A stretch of 64,000 nt of DNA from Ulvibacterium marinum (GTDB taxonomy: Bacteria > Bacteroidota > Bacteroidia > Flavobacteriales > Flavobacteriaceae), in contig NZ_RBCJ01000003.1 in assembly GCF_003626755.1 (NCBI RefSeq), positions 687,859-751,858 on the forward strand. The letters run 5' to 3'. The notes under the pieces were generated by a model that was given only the letters and a program-made list of their open reading frames with translations, did no database searches and had not been told where the DNA came from. Position numbers and translations under genes: made by a program. Below are positions 31,570 through 41,787 of this stretch, one piece after another (position 1 is the stretch's first letter; every line of letters starts with the position of its first letter).

Positions 31570-33369
31570 ATGACCAGTACAAAGAATATTGCCATCATTG
31601 CACACGTAGACCACGGTAAAACTACCTTGGTCGATAAGATCATGCATCATTGCCAGTTGTTTCGTGAGAACGAAAATACGGGCGAGTTGATTTTGGACAA
31701 TAACGATTTGGAACGCGAGCGCGGCATTACCATAGTTTCCAAGAATGTATCCGTAACCTACAAGGATACCAAAATAAATATCATAGATACCCCTGGGCAC
31801 GCGGATTTTGGCGGGGAGGTAGAGCGTGTTCTGAATATGGCGGACGGTGTACTTCTTCTGGTCGATGCCTTTGAGGGGCCTATGCCACAAACCCGATTTG
31901 TGTTGCAGAAGGCTATAGATATGGGGCTTAAACCCTGTGTGGTCATCAATAAGGTGGACAAAGAGAATTGTACCCCGGAAGAGGTACATGAAAAAGTATT
32001 CGATTTGATGTTCGAACTTGGCGCGGAGGAATGGCAATTGGACTTTCCCGTAGTCTATGGATCGGCAAAGAACAATTGGATGAGTGATGACTGGAGAAAG
32101 GAAACGGACTCCATAGAACCCTTGTTGGACATGGTCATTGAACATATTCCCAGTTTTGAGATGGAAGAGGGCAATACCCAAATGCTGATTACCTCCTTGG
32201 ATTATTCTTCCTTTACCGGTAGGATTGCCATAGGAAGATTACAACGGGGAAGTTTAAAGGAAGGTCAACAAATTTCATTGGTCAAGAGGGATGGAAGCAT
32301 TGTGAAATCCAAAATAAAGGAACTCTTCACCTTTGAAGGTTTGGGCCGAAAGAAGATACAAGAAGTAGCGACCGGTGATATCTGTGCCATTGTTGGTTTG
32401 GAAGGGTTTGAAATAGGGGATACTATTGCCGATATCGAAAACCCTGAGGGGTTAAAGACCATAGCCATAGATGAGCCTACCATGAGTATGCTCTTTACCA
32501 TTAATGATAGTCCATTTTTTGGACAGGATGGTAAGTTTGTAACCTCAAGACATATTAAGGAACGGCTGGAACGGGAGCTGGAAAAGAATCTGGCCCTAAG
32601 GGTCGAAGAGACGGACAGTGCCGATAAGTTTATGGTCTTTGGACGCGGTGTACTCCATCTTTCCGTTTTGATCGAAACCATGCGTAGGGAAGGATATGAA
32701 CTACAGATTGGTCAGCCACAGGTTATTATCAAGACCATTGACGGTACAAAGTGCGAACCTGTAGAACAATTGACTATAGATTTGCCCGAAGAGGTTTCGG
32801 GCAAGGCGGTTGAAATGGTTTCTATCCGTAAAGGGGAGATGACCAGTATGGAAGCCAAGGGTGAACGGATGGTCTGTGAATTTAATATTCCGTCCCGGGG
32901 AATTATTGGCTTGCGGAACCAATTGTTGACGGCAACTGCCGGGGAGGCCATAATGACGCACCGCTTTTTGGAATACCAACCCATGAAGGGTGATATCCCG
33001 CAGCGTCAGAACGGGTCATTGGTCTCCATGGAGAATGGGAAGGCCATTCCTTATTCCATCGATAAGCTTCAAGAGCGCGGCAAGTTCTTTATAGATCCGG
33101 GAGAGGATATTTATGAAGGACAGGTTATTGGAGAAAATTCTCGGGGCGATGACATGACGGTTAATGTAACCAAGACCAAAAAACTTTCCAATGTTCGTTC
33201 TGCCGGTGCCGATGACAAAGCTAAAATTGTTCCTGCCATAAAATTTTCTTTGGAGGAAGCTTTGGAATATATCCAAAAGGACGAGTACGTGGAGGTTACT
33301 CCAAAACATCTTCGGCTTCGTAAGATATTCCTGAAGGAGGTGGACCGTAAGCGTAATAAAATTGATTGA
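31570..33369 (+). CDS. typA: translational GTPase TypA/BipA
   Basis: The 599-residue ribosome-associated GTPase is full length for the family. Nucleotide-binding motifs are AHVDHGKTT (G1), ERGITI (switch I), DTPGHADFGGEV (G3) and NKVDK (G4). Domains II, III and V (EF-G like) and the BipA-specific C-terminal domain (SNVRSAGADDKAKI) follow. It assists ribosome assembly and translation under stress and cold. It has its own promoter and terminator, so it is monocistronic. Confidence 0.96.
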   Translation: MTSTKNIAIIAHVDHGKTTLVDKIMHHCQLFRENENTGELILDNNDLERERGITIVSKNVSVTYKDTKINIIDTPGHADFGGEVERVLNMADGVLLLVDAFEGPMPQTRFVLQKAIDMGLKPCVVINKVDKENCTPEEVHEKVFDLMFELGAEEWQLDFPVVYGSAKNNWMSDDWRKETDSIEPLLDMVIEHIPSFEMEEGNTQMLITSLDYSSFTGRIAIGRLQRGSLKEGQQISLVKRDGSIVKSKIKELFTFEGLGRKKIQEVATGDICAIVGLEGFEIGDTIADIENPEGLKTIAIDEPTMSMLFTINDSPFFGQDGKFVTSRHIKERLERELEKNLALRVEETDSADKFMVFGRGVLHLSVLIETMRREGYELQIGQPQVIIKTIDGTKCEPVEQLTIDLPEEVSGKAVEMVSIRKGEMTSMEAKGERMVCEFNIPSRGIIGLRNQLLTATAGEAIMTHRFLEYQPMKGDIPQRQNGSLVSMENGKAIPYSIDKLQERGKFFIDPGEDIYEGQVIGENSRGDDMTVNVTKTKKLSNVRSAGADDKAKIVPAIKFSLEEALEYIQKDEYVEVTPKHLRLRKIFLKEVDRKRNKID

Positions 33370-33379
33370 TACCTATTTA

Positions 33380-33415
33380 AAAACCTCGAATCCAATTCGA
33401 GGTTTTCTTTATTTG
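33380..33415 (+). terminator. typA terminator
   Basis: AAACCTCGAA and TTCGAGGTTT form a 10-bp stem over a 5-base loop, followed by TCTTTATTT. It lies a few bases after the typA stop. Confidence 0.85.
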
Positions 33416-33563
33416 GGAAGGCCTCTTTTACTAAATCTGTAAAATCCGCGCCCTGTATTTATCGCCTTGATATTAATTGTATAAGCCGAGTTCTTTTTGC
33501 ACCGATTGCCGTGTAATTTGTATAAATTGAAGGAGCTAATTCATTCAAAGAAAATCGATTTAC

Positions 33564-34352
33564 ATGAGACTAAAAGGGAAAAAAGTCCTGATTACGGGCG
33601 GTTCCCGCGGTATCGGGAGATGTATGATTGCGGAACTTATAAAAAATGGCGTTAAGGACATTGCGGTCATAGCCAGGGATAAAAAAAATTTAGAGCGGCT
33701 CTCCGAAGACTTTGAGGAAGCAAATTTTCTATTGGTCAATGGAAATGTGGGGGATATAGGAGTGCTTCGGGAAATGTCCTCTAAAATTGAGGACCGGTGG
33801 GGTCGCTTGGATGTTCTGATCAATAATGCCGGAATCGTTTCGGCCGGGGCGTTGGAGGATATCCCGGACGAAGAGATTTATGACCAGGTGGCTATAAACT
33901 TTATGGCGATACTGTTCCTTACCAAATATTGTCTACCCTTGCTAAAATCCTCTCGGCAAGCCGCAGTCTTGAATGTCTCTTCAGGACTAGGGCTTTTGGG
34001 CATGCCCTTTTATACGGTTTATGGAAGTACCAAGGCAGGCATACGTCAATTTTCGGATTCGCTTCGGCGCGAACTTCAGCCTTTTAATATTTCGGTAACC
34101 TGTGTATATCCCACTGCCACGGATACGGAAATGATGCAAAAATTTGAAGGACGGGAGATGGATTCCCCGGAGTATGTGGCCGAGAAATCTATACAGGCAT
34201 TGATGAAAAAAGAGCTACATTTTATCTTTGGAGGATCACAGCGTCTTAAGGATAATCGACTCAATTTTGAGTCTCCTAAAAAGTTCGACAAGCAGATTTC
34301 AGAAAACTACGAACAACTCAAGGAAGCCAGTCGTTCGCATAAGGCAATTTAG
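33564..34352 (+). CDS. short-chain dehydrogenase/reductase
   Basis: The 262-residue classical SDR has the cofactor loop TGGSRGIG (residues ~11-18), NNAG, active-site Ser in VLNVSSG and catalytic Y-x3-K in YGSTKAG. The C-terminal part ends with a basic tail. It will oxidise or reduce an alcohol/ketone with NAD(P); the substrate cannot be read from sequence. It is separated from typA by a terminator. Confidence 0.85.
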   Translation: MRLKGKKVLITGGSRGIGRCMIAELIKNGVKDIAVIARDKKNLERLSEDFEEANFLLVNGNVGDIGVLREMSSKIEDRWGRLDVLINNAGIVSAGALEDIPDEEIYDQVAINFMAILFLTKYCLPLLKSSRQAAVLNVSSGLGLLGMPFYTVYGSTKAGIRQFSDSLRRELQPFNISVTCVYPTATDTEMMQKFEGREMDSPEYVAEKSIQALMKKELHFIFGGSQRLKDNRLNFESPKKFDKQISENYEQLKEASRSHKAI

Positions 34353-34466
34353 TTTTGGGATAAACAATAATAGTTGGGTGTTTTCGGTATGAACGATACT
34401 ATCCAGAACAGTTTTGATACTGGAAAAATCAGGATTAATGCTCAAAAATTATATAAAATGTAAGGC

Positions 34467-35216
34467 CTAATCTATTGGAGCCTGATGCAATGCCGCAGCG
34501 GCCGCCCCAACAATGCCGGCGTGATTGCGAAGTTCCGCAGGGATTACCGGAGTATCGATTTTTATGTATTCCTTGAATTCGTTAAAATCCTTGGAAGTAC
34601 CGCCTCCCAAAATAATCAGGTCAGGGGACACTAGCAATTCCACAAATTCCAAAAACACGTTGAATCGTTTGCCCCACTTTTTATAACTAAGCTCTTCGCG
34701 TTCCTTGGCAGAAGCAGCTGCCCAAGTTTCAATTTTTGTATATTTTTTATAGGGAATCTGCCCAAGTTCAAAATTAGGAATCAACTCGCCATCCAAAAAG
34801 GCACCACTGCCTAATCCTGTGCCAATGGTAATCATAATGACAAGGCCTCCCTTTCCCTTACCGATACCATAGTTCATGGTAGCGTAACCCGCGGCATCGG
34901 CATCATTGATGACTGTTACCGGGAGTCCCGTAATATCGCTAAAAAGTTCCTTTACATTTACCCCTAACCATTTTTTATGAAGATTGCCCGGCGATTTACA
35001 GATACCACGCTTAATAACTGTGGGAAACCCACATCCTATTGGGCCCTTATGTTCAAAATGGTCAACGATTTCCTTGAAGACCTTGGCCATATCCTTGGGT
35101 TTTTTTGATTCGGGGGTAGGAATCCTAAAGCGCTCCGATAGCATTTCTCCAGTTAAAGAATCTATTAAAGCCCCTTTCATCCCGGAGCCGCCAATATCAA
35201 TACCAAGAACGTTCAT
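34467..35216 (-). CDS. ppgK: polyphosphate glucokinase-like ROK kinase
   Basis: The 249-residue ROK-family kinase has phosphate-1 motif GIDIGGSGMKG, the catalytic region VINDADAAGYATMNYG with Asp in NDADAAG, ATP/polyphosphate loop TIGTGLGSG, and ILGGGTSKDF. The PNFELGQIPYKK segment is typical of polyphosphate glucokinase. The enzyme phosphorylates glucose at the expense of polyphosphate or ATP. ROK relatives with other sugar substrates cannot be excluded. Confidence 0.85.
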   Translation of the reverse strand: MNVLGIDIGGSGMKGALIDSLTGEMLSERFRIPTPESKKPKDMAKVFKEIVDHFEHKGPIGCGFPTVIKRGICKSPGNLHKKWLGVNVKELFSDITGLPVTVINDADAAGYATMNYGIGKGKGGLVIMITIGTGLGSGAFLDGELIPNFELGQIPYKKYTKIETWAAASAKEREELSYKKWGKRFNVFLEFVELLVSPDLIILGGGTSKDFNEFKEYIKIDTPVIPAELRNHAGIVGAAAAALHQAPID

Positions 35217-35301
35217 CGCTAGATTTTGTATTACGCAGGCAAATGTAACAAAAGTTTTTACTTATGCTAATCCTATGTTGTGAAGCCCGTTTTTTCTGTA
35301 G

Positions 35302-36774
35302 TCAAAAGTCATATAATCCCGTATTGCCCTGCTTTAAAATGGGTATCAGCTCCTGTACAATTTCTGGATTATCCTTGGCGATATTTCTGGACTCCTCCGC
35401 ATCCCGGGTGTGATCATAAAGCTCTACGGTAGGTTTTTCCTCCCGATAATATTGGGTCAACCTGTAGGAATCCGTTCGTAGGGTAATACCGTTTTTAAAA
35501 TATCCATAGGCAACTCCGTTTGATTGCTTTTGAATAGATTCCATGGTATGGGCAAAACTCTCTCCGTCAACAGAGTGATTGATTTTTAGGTCGCAAAGCT
35601 CCAAAAGTGTTGGATAGATATCCACGGTTTCTACAATATGGTCCACCTTTTTATTTTCATGTTCAAGATAGGGCGATTTTATGATCAAAGTGCTTTTCAA
35701 AGCATTTTCGAAAAGGGTATGTTTGCCCCATACGCGTTGGTCTCCCAAATGCCAACCATGGTCGCCCCAAATAACGATAATCGTGTTTTTGTCCAGTCCC
35801 AAAACTTTGAGTTCCTTCCAAAGTTTCCCGATTTGTGCATCTATATAACTTATGGAAGCTAAATACGCGTGCCTTAGTTTCTTTGCGTAAGCATCTGAAA
35901 CTATTTTTGATAAGCCCGCTTTCTCCTCGCCCAAGGCATATTGATTGAATTCCCCGCTTTCATGAAGGCTTTTTAAATGGGTGTCTTCCGGAATTTTAGG
36001 ATAGGGGGCGAGGGGAATACGATTTCTATCATATAAATCCCAATACTTTTTTGGGGCATTAAAAGGAAGGTGCGGTTTAAAGTAACCCACGCCCATAAAA
36101 AAGGGCTCTTCCTTGTTTTTTAGCTCTTGCAACTTGTCAAGAGCAAGCTTAGTGGTAAGCCCATCCGGATAGCCATCGTCACCCACATTACCTTTTTCAT
36201 AGGGTTTTACCTGCTTTTTTAGGCTTTGCCGGTTCTCCCCATCCGCGTAGGCGAAAAAAGCGTTCCATCCGGTTTCCCATTGTCCGGCGTCAAAGAGTAG
36301 TTCACTCCAACTATGGGGTAGTTCCTTTTTGTTTGAAACGGGCTCTTCATATCCATATACCAACCCATCGGCGGAATGGCTTATTTTTCCTATGCCTACA
36401 GTGTGGTAGCCTTCCTTTTTAAATTTATGGATAAAGGTCTCGGGAATGACTTGTTCCGGTTTGCCGGAGATTTCTTTTTCTATGGCTTTATTGGACAGGT
36501 GTATAGGTTTTGAGGGTCGCATTCCGGTCAATAGGGCATGACGGGAGGCTCCACAGGTGGGTACTTGAACATAGTGACGTGTAAAATAAGATCCGGTCCG
36601 GGCCAGAGAATCCAAGTTAGGAGACTTCGCAATGGAATTGTATACACCCAGTTCCGTTCGCAAATCGTCAACGGCTATAAAAAGTATATTGGGCCTAACT
36701 TTTTTAGGAGGAGGATTTTCAACGCATCCTGAAAAAAAGAAGGTAATGATTAGAATTAAAAAAAATCGAAACAT
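35302..36774 (-). CDS. lipoprotein sulfatase with C-G-A-S-R motif
   Basis: The 490-residue S1 sulfatase has a lipoprotein signal (Cys17 in FFFSGC) and metal site VDDLR. The formylglycine motif is C74-G-A-S-R, where Ala replaces the more common Pro, as permitted by the C-x-P/A-x-R rule. IGKISHS, HLPFNAPKKYW and WGDHGWHLGDQ resemble iduronate-2-sulfatase-like members. It likely removes 2-O-sulfate from uronic-acid-containing glycans; specificity is inference. It sits apart from the other two sulfatases. Confidence 0.85.
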   Translation of the reverse strand: MFRFFLILIITFFFSGCVENPPPKKVRPNILFIAVDDLRTELGVYNSIAKSPNLDSLARTGSYFTRHYVQVPTCGASRHALLTGMRPSKPIHLSNKAIEKEISGKPEQVIPETFIHKFKKEGYHTVGIGKISHSADGLVYGYEEPVSNKKELPHSWSELLFDAGQWETGWNAFFAYADGENRQSLKKQVKPYEKGNVGDDGYPDGLTTKLALDKLQELKNKEEPFFMGVGYFKPHLPFNAPKKYWDLYDRNRIPLAPYPKIPEDTHLKSLHESGEFNQYALGEEKAGLSKIVSDAYAKKLRHAYLASISYIDAQIGKLWKELKVLGLDKNTIIVIWGDHGWHLGDQRVWGKHTLFENALKSTLIIKSPYLEHENKKVDHIVETVDIYPTLLELCDLKINHSVDGESFAHTMESIQKQSNGVAYGYFKNGITLRTDSYRLTQYYREEKPTVELYDHTRDAEESRNIAKDNPEIVQELIPILKQGNTGLYDF

Positions 36775-36843
36775 CCTGTAGCCTATTAAACCCTATGGCA
36801 TTCAAAGTAATCAAAAAATAGGAAGTAGGCCAAAAAGATAGGA

Positions 36844-37974
36844 TTATAAACCCGTTTTAAGCTGATGTACTATTTTCACGATTAAAAAGGCCGGCATTTT
36901 CACTACTAATTCCGATTGATTAATAACGGTTACCACGGTGATATCCAAGTCCTCTAGATAGGCCAAATAACAGGTATATCCTGGATCAAAACCACTATGG
37001 CCCATCACCCTTCCCGTTTTTTTCGAGGTATCAAAGAGCATTACCCCCAGACCATAGCCTTTCTTGAAATCCAGCATTTTTTGCAAAGTGACTTTTGACT
37101 CGAACAACTTTCCTTGAAACAATGCCCGTGCAAATACACTCAAGTCGTCTACATTAGTAAGGATGCCTCCAGCAGGATTCAATTTGTTGAAATGTAGGGT
37201 AAAACCGGTAAGGTCCCAATCCGTATAGTATCCCTTTAACATTTGAGGAATAACATCATCGGAAGGCCGTAAGGAAGTATTTTTTAACCCTAGGGGGACA
37301 ACAATTCTACGGTCAATAATATCGGCAATGGTAGCGTTATCCACTTTTTCGGCAATTATTCCCAAAAGGATGTAATTGGTATTGGAATATCCATATTTTC
37401 CTGGTTTATGGGTTGCTGCGCCCAATTCCAAGGCAAAGTCAATTCGTTCTTGAAGTGTATACTCGCGTTCCGGTTGGTTTTTGTAGCCATTTAAATGTAC
37501 CTGGCCCTTATTGAGATAATCAAAAATACCACTCGTATGACGCAGAAGATGTTCCAAGGTCAATTCCTGCTCATAGGATTTTCCATTATACTCGGTCAGT
37601 TTTTTAATGGTGGATTCATCCAGGTATTGGATAACCTTATCATTGATGGAAAGGAGTCCCTCTTCCTCTTGCTGTAATATACAGGTGGCCACAAATGTTT
37701 TGGTAATACTTGCCGCGATGAATCGTTCATTACCGGACAACGCGGTATCCTCATCTCTCCCGACGCTTCCTGTGCTGTATTTCCAATCGTCCGCGCTTGG
37801 ATAACTGACCGAGGCTATTACTCCACTGGCTTCGGGATTTATCCTTAAATATTCATCGCTTAAGGAAATCAATTCTTTTTGAAGCGATTCCGACTGTGCA
37901 TAGAGTTTCGGATGGACAAGACAACAGCAGATACTATAGATTAGGATAAACTTTAAGCGTGAATCACCAGTCAT
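36844..37974 (-). CDS. class C beta-lactamase-related serine hydrolase, exported
   Basis: The 376-residue product has a signal peptide (FILIYSICCCLVHPKLYA). The beta-lactamase/DD-peptidase catalytic set is present: S-I-T-K (SxxK), YSN in YGYSNTNYILLG, and HSG replacing KTG. This group includes esterases, D-peptidases and class C lactamases; the real substrate is not evident. The C-terminus carries a hydrophobic strand. Confidence 0.85.
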   Translation of the reverse strand: MTGDSRLKFILIYSICCCLVHPKLYAQSESLQKELISLSDEYLRINPEASGVIASVSYPSADDWKYSTGSVGRDEDTALSGNERFIAASITKTFVATCILQQEEEGLLSINDKVIQYLDESTIKKLTEYNGKSYEQELTLEHLLRHTSGIFDYLNKGQVHLNGYKNQPEREYTLQERIDFALELGAATHKPGKYGYSNTNYILLGIIAEKVDNATIADIIDRRIVVPLGLKNTSLRPSDDVIPQMLKGYYTDWDLTGFTLHFNKLNPAGGILTNVDDLSVFARALFQGKLFESKVTLQKMLDFKKGYGLGVMLFDTSKKTGRVMGHSGFDPGYTCYLAYLEDLDITVVTVINQSELVVKMPAFLIVKIVHQLKTGL

Positions 37975-38125
37975 AGTAGTCTATTTTAACAGTATAGAGA
38001 GAACGGTTCCATAAAATTGTTACAGAAAGAAATAGCGCACAATGATTCGCTTAGGTGTGCAAACCTTTATCAATTATATTTGGAAAAAAGAAGTAACCTT
38101 TAAGGTTCCCATGTTTTTAGATAAG

Positions 38126-38974
38126 ATGAATGCTAAAAAAATAATAGTCCCGCTTCTCCTAATTTTTCTTTGCCGAACAGATGGGATTCTTGCCCAAGAA
38201 GCTCCATTGACCATAAAAGTATTGAGCTATAATATTCATTACGGTGTAGGAATGGACGGAAAAAAAGACCTTAAGCGGATTGCCGGTGTTATAAACACCA
38301 TAAATCCTGATATTGTAGGTCTTCAAGAAGTCAAGGACTCTACCATGATGGCTGCCCTAGGCCAATTGACCAATATGCACAATGTTTTCGGGGCTTCTAC
38401 CGAAAAGGAAATGCCCAACCTGTACCGCTTGTTGGACATTCCCGTACCTGATTCCCAATTGCACTATGGTGATGGTATATTATCCAAGTACCCTTTTGAT
38501 TATGTGGGCAATGTTTCCATTCCGAGTGCAAGTAGCAGTCGGTATGAGGCGATGTGTATTAACGTAGACCTGTCCAAGAAATCAAGTGAAAAGATCATGG
38601 TTAGATTTATCACCACCCATTTTGATTATTTGAATACCATTGGCTCCCAGATGGCAAGGAATGCAGCCGTTGAAGTAATAGAAGCTGCCTTTATAACTAA
38701 AGATAGTTATAAGGCGTACATTATGACCGGTGATCTGAATGCTACCCCCGAATCCGAAGTATTGAATGTTCTTGAACACAAGGGCTGGCAAAAAGGGGAT
38801 TTTGATGAAGAATTACCAACGGTTCCGTCCAATGCACCCCGAAAACAGATCGATTACGTTTTGGTACGACCGAAAGAGCGGTGGAAAGTCATTGATGTTC
38901 GTGTAATCGATGAACCAATGGCATCAGATCACTTGCCTATTCTCATGACCTTGGAACTGATTCCTGGGGATTGA
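38126..38974 (+). CDS. endonuclease/exonuclease/phosphatase family hydrolase, exported
   Basis: The start at 38126 gives a signal peptide (KKIIVPLLLIFLCRTDGILAQ) and 282 residues; the open frame extends 28 codons upstream without a better start. EEP motifs are present in order: SYNIHYGVG, GLQEVKD, TTHFDYLN, TGDLNATPES and SDHLPI. Members cleave phosphodiesters or phosphate esters of nucleic acids, inositol phosphates or lipids. An exported form suggests phosphate scavenging. Confidence 0.82.
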   Translation: MNAKKIIVPLLLIFLCRTDGILAQEAPLTIKVLSYNIHYGVGMDGKKDLKRIAGVINTINPDIVGLQEVKDSTMMAALGQLTNMHNVFGASTEKEMPNLYRLLDIPVPDSQLHYGDGILSKYPFDYVGNVSIPSASSSRYEAMCINVDLSKKSSEKIMVRFITTHFDYLNTIGSQMARNAAVEVIEAAFITKDSYKAYIMTGDLNATPESEVLNVLEHKGWQKGDFDEELPTVPSNAPRKQIDYVLVRPKERWKVIDVRVIDEPMASDHLPILMTLELIPGD

Positions 38975-39085
38975 TTTTAAAACAGATTTATGAAATTGTC
39001 TTCATTGGTCTTATGTTGGTTAACTTCGGTTCTTAATGATTGTTTCCATGCAATTCGTATCTGGAATTCAATAAAAGGCAGTAAG

Positions 39086-39442
39086 GTGATAAACGAGATT
39101 TCAATTCAAATAGGAGGTATTTTGGGTCCCGTACTGATGATTCTTTCGTTATCCTGATACCTGAATTTTAAAATTTGGAAAAATGTTGCCCCAACCGTGG
39201 TTGCATTAAATGGACTGATACTACTAATATCTGGATTAATAATTGTTAGATTTCATAATTTTTGGAATCTCAATTGGACTTTAATTATTACTATTTTAGG
39301 GTGGTTGGTATTTTTAACAGGAACCTTTAGGCTGTTTGTTCCAGGTACCAAGCAAGCAAAGGAAAATACCTTTACAAAAATATTTTTAGTAATTCTTTTT
39401 TTGATTGGAGGTTTTATAACATATAAAAGTTATATAAACTGA
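39086..39442 (+). pseudogene. small membrane protein gene with an internal TGA
   Basis: A frame from GTG 39086 (or ATG 38990) encodes INEISIQIGGILGPVLMILS and stops at TGA 39155-39157. In the same frame it resumes as YLNFKIWKNVAPTVVALNG and continues through two or three more membrane segments to 39442. Both sides fit one continuous four-helix membrane protein, with a sense codon expected in place of TGA between Ser and Tyr. Either the gene is inactivated, or only the part from 39197 (81 residues) is made. No frameshift is needed. Confidence 0.6.
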
Positions 39443-39569
39443 TTTCATTGCGCAAGCGGTCAAAAAATACTGAAGAAACAATATACTAATTATAGCCAAA
39501 CATTGTAAATTACACTATACCCAACACAAGTTGGCCGCATGATATCACAGTTGTCTCCAATTTAAACAA

Positions 39570-40205
39570 ATGAAGAGAGGAACTAAAAATAATTTTGGGC
39601 TGATTCTACTTCTTCTGGTTGTGGTTGCCTTTTCGCTTTACTATTACCAACGGGATATCAGTTTTTATCTTTTTGCGGATACCAGTGAGTATAGTGCAAT
39701 CCGCTTGCAATTCAAGTGGTGGATAATGGCCCATTTTGGATTTGCTGCTTTCACCTTATTTGTTGGCCCGCTTCAATTTGTTCCACAAATCAGGAAAAAC
39801 TATCCCAAGTTCCACAGGTTGGCAGGCCGCCTTTACATCATAGGTTCTATTGTATCGGCAATCACGGTTTATGTGTTATTGGCGACAACCTATGAGCTGC
39901 CGGGGGCTATTCCCTCATTGGGTTTATTGGCGGCCATATGGTTATTTACTACCGTGGCGGCATACCGGTTTATACGAAAACGTAATGTTCTAAGGCACAA
40001 GGAATTTATGCTAAGGAGCTATGTTTGCGGTCTTGCTTTCGTATTTATCCGTTTACTCCCCGGCGTACATGAATTAACCGGGCTGTTTAGCTTCATTGAG
40101 GATAGTGAGATGAGAAGGACCGTCTATGAATGGATTTGTTGGGTGTATCCATTGATATTAGTGGAATTTTGGTTGGTTTGGAGAAAGCAACTTCTCCAAG
40201 CGTAG
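39570..40205 (+). CDS. DUF2306 membrane protein
   Basis: The 211-residue protein has five to six membrane helices. It shows the DUF2306 hallmarks: AHFGFAAFTLFVGPLQF, KFHRLAGRLYIIG with conserved His, and a later RHKEFMLRSY with another conserved His-Lys, suggesting a haem or metal site in the membrane. Function is unknown. It may be co-transcribed with the NAD(P)H-binding gene 33 bases downstream. Confidence 0.8.
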   Translation: MKRGTKNNFGLILLLLVVVAFSLYYYQRDISFYLFADTSEYSAIRLQFKWWIMAHFGFAAFTLFVGPLQFVPQIRKNYPKFHRLAGRLYIIGSIVSAITVYVLLATTYELPGAIPSLGLLAAIWLFTTVAAYRFIRKRNVLRHKEFMLRSYVCGLAFVFIRLLPGVHELTGLFSFIEDSEMRRTVYEWICWVYPLILVEFWLVWRKQLLQA

Positions 40206-40238
40206 CGATGGGCCGTAAATTACATAATTTAAAAATAC

Positions 40239-40898
40239 ATGAGGATAATCATTACAGGAAGTACGGGAATGATAGGAAATTTAGTTTTAACCCATTGCTT
40301 GAACGAGACCGAGATAACCGAAGTTATAAGCCTGGTTCGAGGACTGACCGAACAGAAACATACCAAACTCATGGAAATAGTAGTCAAGGACTTTGCAAAC
40401 TATAGCGAACAGGACAATTTATTTAACAATATAAAAGTTGCTTTTTTTTGTCTCGGGGCCTACACGGGGCAAGTTTCCGACGGGTTATTTAAAAAAATCA
40501 CGGTGAATTATGCAGTCGAATTTGCCAAGGCCTTGGAGAAAAATAGTCCTGGGGCGATACTATGTCTATTAAGTGGGGCAGGAGCGGATAGGGCGGAAAA
40601 GAGTAAAACTTCCTTTGCGCGTTACAAAGGGATGGCCGAAAACCAAATTTCCAATTTAAAGCTCAGATTTTATTGTTTTAGACCGGCATATATTTACCCG
40701 GTGAAACCAAGGAAGGAACCGAATTTCGGATATGCGATACTTAGAGTGTTATATCCATTACTTAAACTCTTTGGCGAGCGATATAGCATTACATCAACAG
40801 AGTTGGCAGAAGCCATGTTCCATGTTGGACTTAACGGTGCGGACAAGGAAATTTTAGAAAATCGGGACATATTGAAATACAAGGACGCCAAAGCATGA
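40239..40898 (+). CDS. NAD(P)H-binding Rossmann protein (atypical SDR)
   Basis: The 219-residue product begins with the dinucleotide-binding loop ITGSTGMIGNLV (GxxGxxG). It has FFCLGAY after the fourth strand and an SGAGAD/YKGMAE region in place of the classical Y-x3-K (Tyr and Lys in RYKGMAE). This resembles the HTATIP2/NmrA-like atypical SDRs, often redox sensors or small reductases. The substrate is unknown. Confidence 0.75.
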   Translation: MRIIITGSTGMIGNLVLTHCLNETEITEVISLVRGLTEQKHTKLMEIVVKDFANYSEQDNLFNNIKVAFFCLGAYTGQVSDGLFKKITVNYAVEFAKALEKNSPGAILCLLSGAGADRAEKSKTSFARYKGMAENQISNLKLRFYCFRPAYIYPVKPRKEPNFGYAILRVLYPLLKLFGERYSITSTELAEAMFHVGLNGADKEILENRDILKYKDAKA

Positions 40899-41163
40899 AA
40901 TTGGACTAGCATTAAAACGGCTGACAAAGAAATATAATACCAGTTTACAACAAGAGCTTTAATTTATTAGCTGTTTTTCACTAACTTCCAATAAAGAAAC
41001 CATCAGCGGCTGGATTTCCAATACTGCCATAAATCATTGCGACTGAAGTTCTTACTCGGAATTTTGAGCCTTTTTGCTAAATTCACATGTACAACGGAAT
41101 GACACGCTGTGTTATTCCATAACGAAATCCTGGCTTAAACCGTTAGCGGTAATAAAATGTACT

Positions 41164-41724
41164 ATGCTTATTGAAACCATTTCAAAACACATTCATCTTC
41201 AAGAAAACGACAAGCAGCAAATAGCAGGTTCCTTTAAAAAAGAGGTTTTCAACAATGGCGAAATATTGTTAAAAGAGGGTAGTTATACCAAGCATCTGTA
41301 TTTTATTGAACAAGGGTTTATTCGCTCTTTTTACAACAAGGATAATGGTACGGAAAAAACACATTGGGTCTATACCGAACAAGATTTTGTGACGGCATGG
41401 TACAGTTTTTTTACCGATAGGCCAAGTTTTGAGAGTTTGCAAACCTTGGGCAAGACCAGCATTTATTCCATCTCAATACTAGAATACCGCAAACTATATG
41501 AAAGCAACGAATCCTTCAACATCTTTATCAATTCGTATTACCAGCATATTATAGCCGAAATGGATTTTTTAACCAAGACCTTTACTCACTTATCAGCAAA
41601 GGAAAAATATCAGTATTTGTTGGATACAAGTCCTAATTTACTGCGTGAAATCAAACTCGGATATATAGCCTCTTTACTCGATATTAGCCAGGAAACCCTG
41701 AGCAGGGTAAGAGGACAAAACTGA
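41164..41724 (+). CDS. Crp/Fnr family transcriptional regulator
   Basis: The 186-residue product (start at 41164; 30 upstream codons are weak) has a cyclic-nucleotide-binding-like beta barrel (FNNGEILLKEGSYTKHLYFIEQGFIRSF). A shortened C-terminal helix-turn-helix (IKLGYIASLLDISQETLSRVRGQ) follows. The allosteric cAMP-contact residues are not conserved, as in most Bacteroidota members. It probably controls the adjacent sterol-desaturase-like gene 63 bases downstream. Confidence 0.82.
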   Translation: MLIETISKHIHLQENDKQQIAGSFKKEVFNNGEILLKEGSYTKHLYFIEQGFIRSFYNKDNGTEKTHWVYTEQDFVTAWYSFFTDRPSFESLQTLGKTSIYSISILEYRKLYESNESFNIFINSYYQHIIAEMDFLTKTFTHLSAKEKYQYLLDTSPNLLREIKLGYIASLLDISQETLSRVRGQN

Positions 41725-41787
41725 TTTTTTGATTTAGGTCAAAAAATGGCCGCTTTCCATCTCCTAATTTTGTCCCGGATATTTTAA

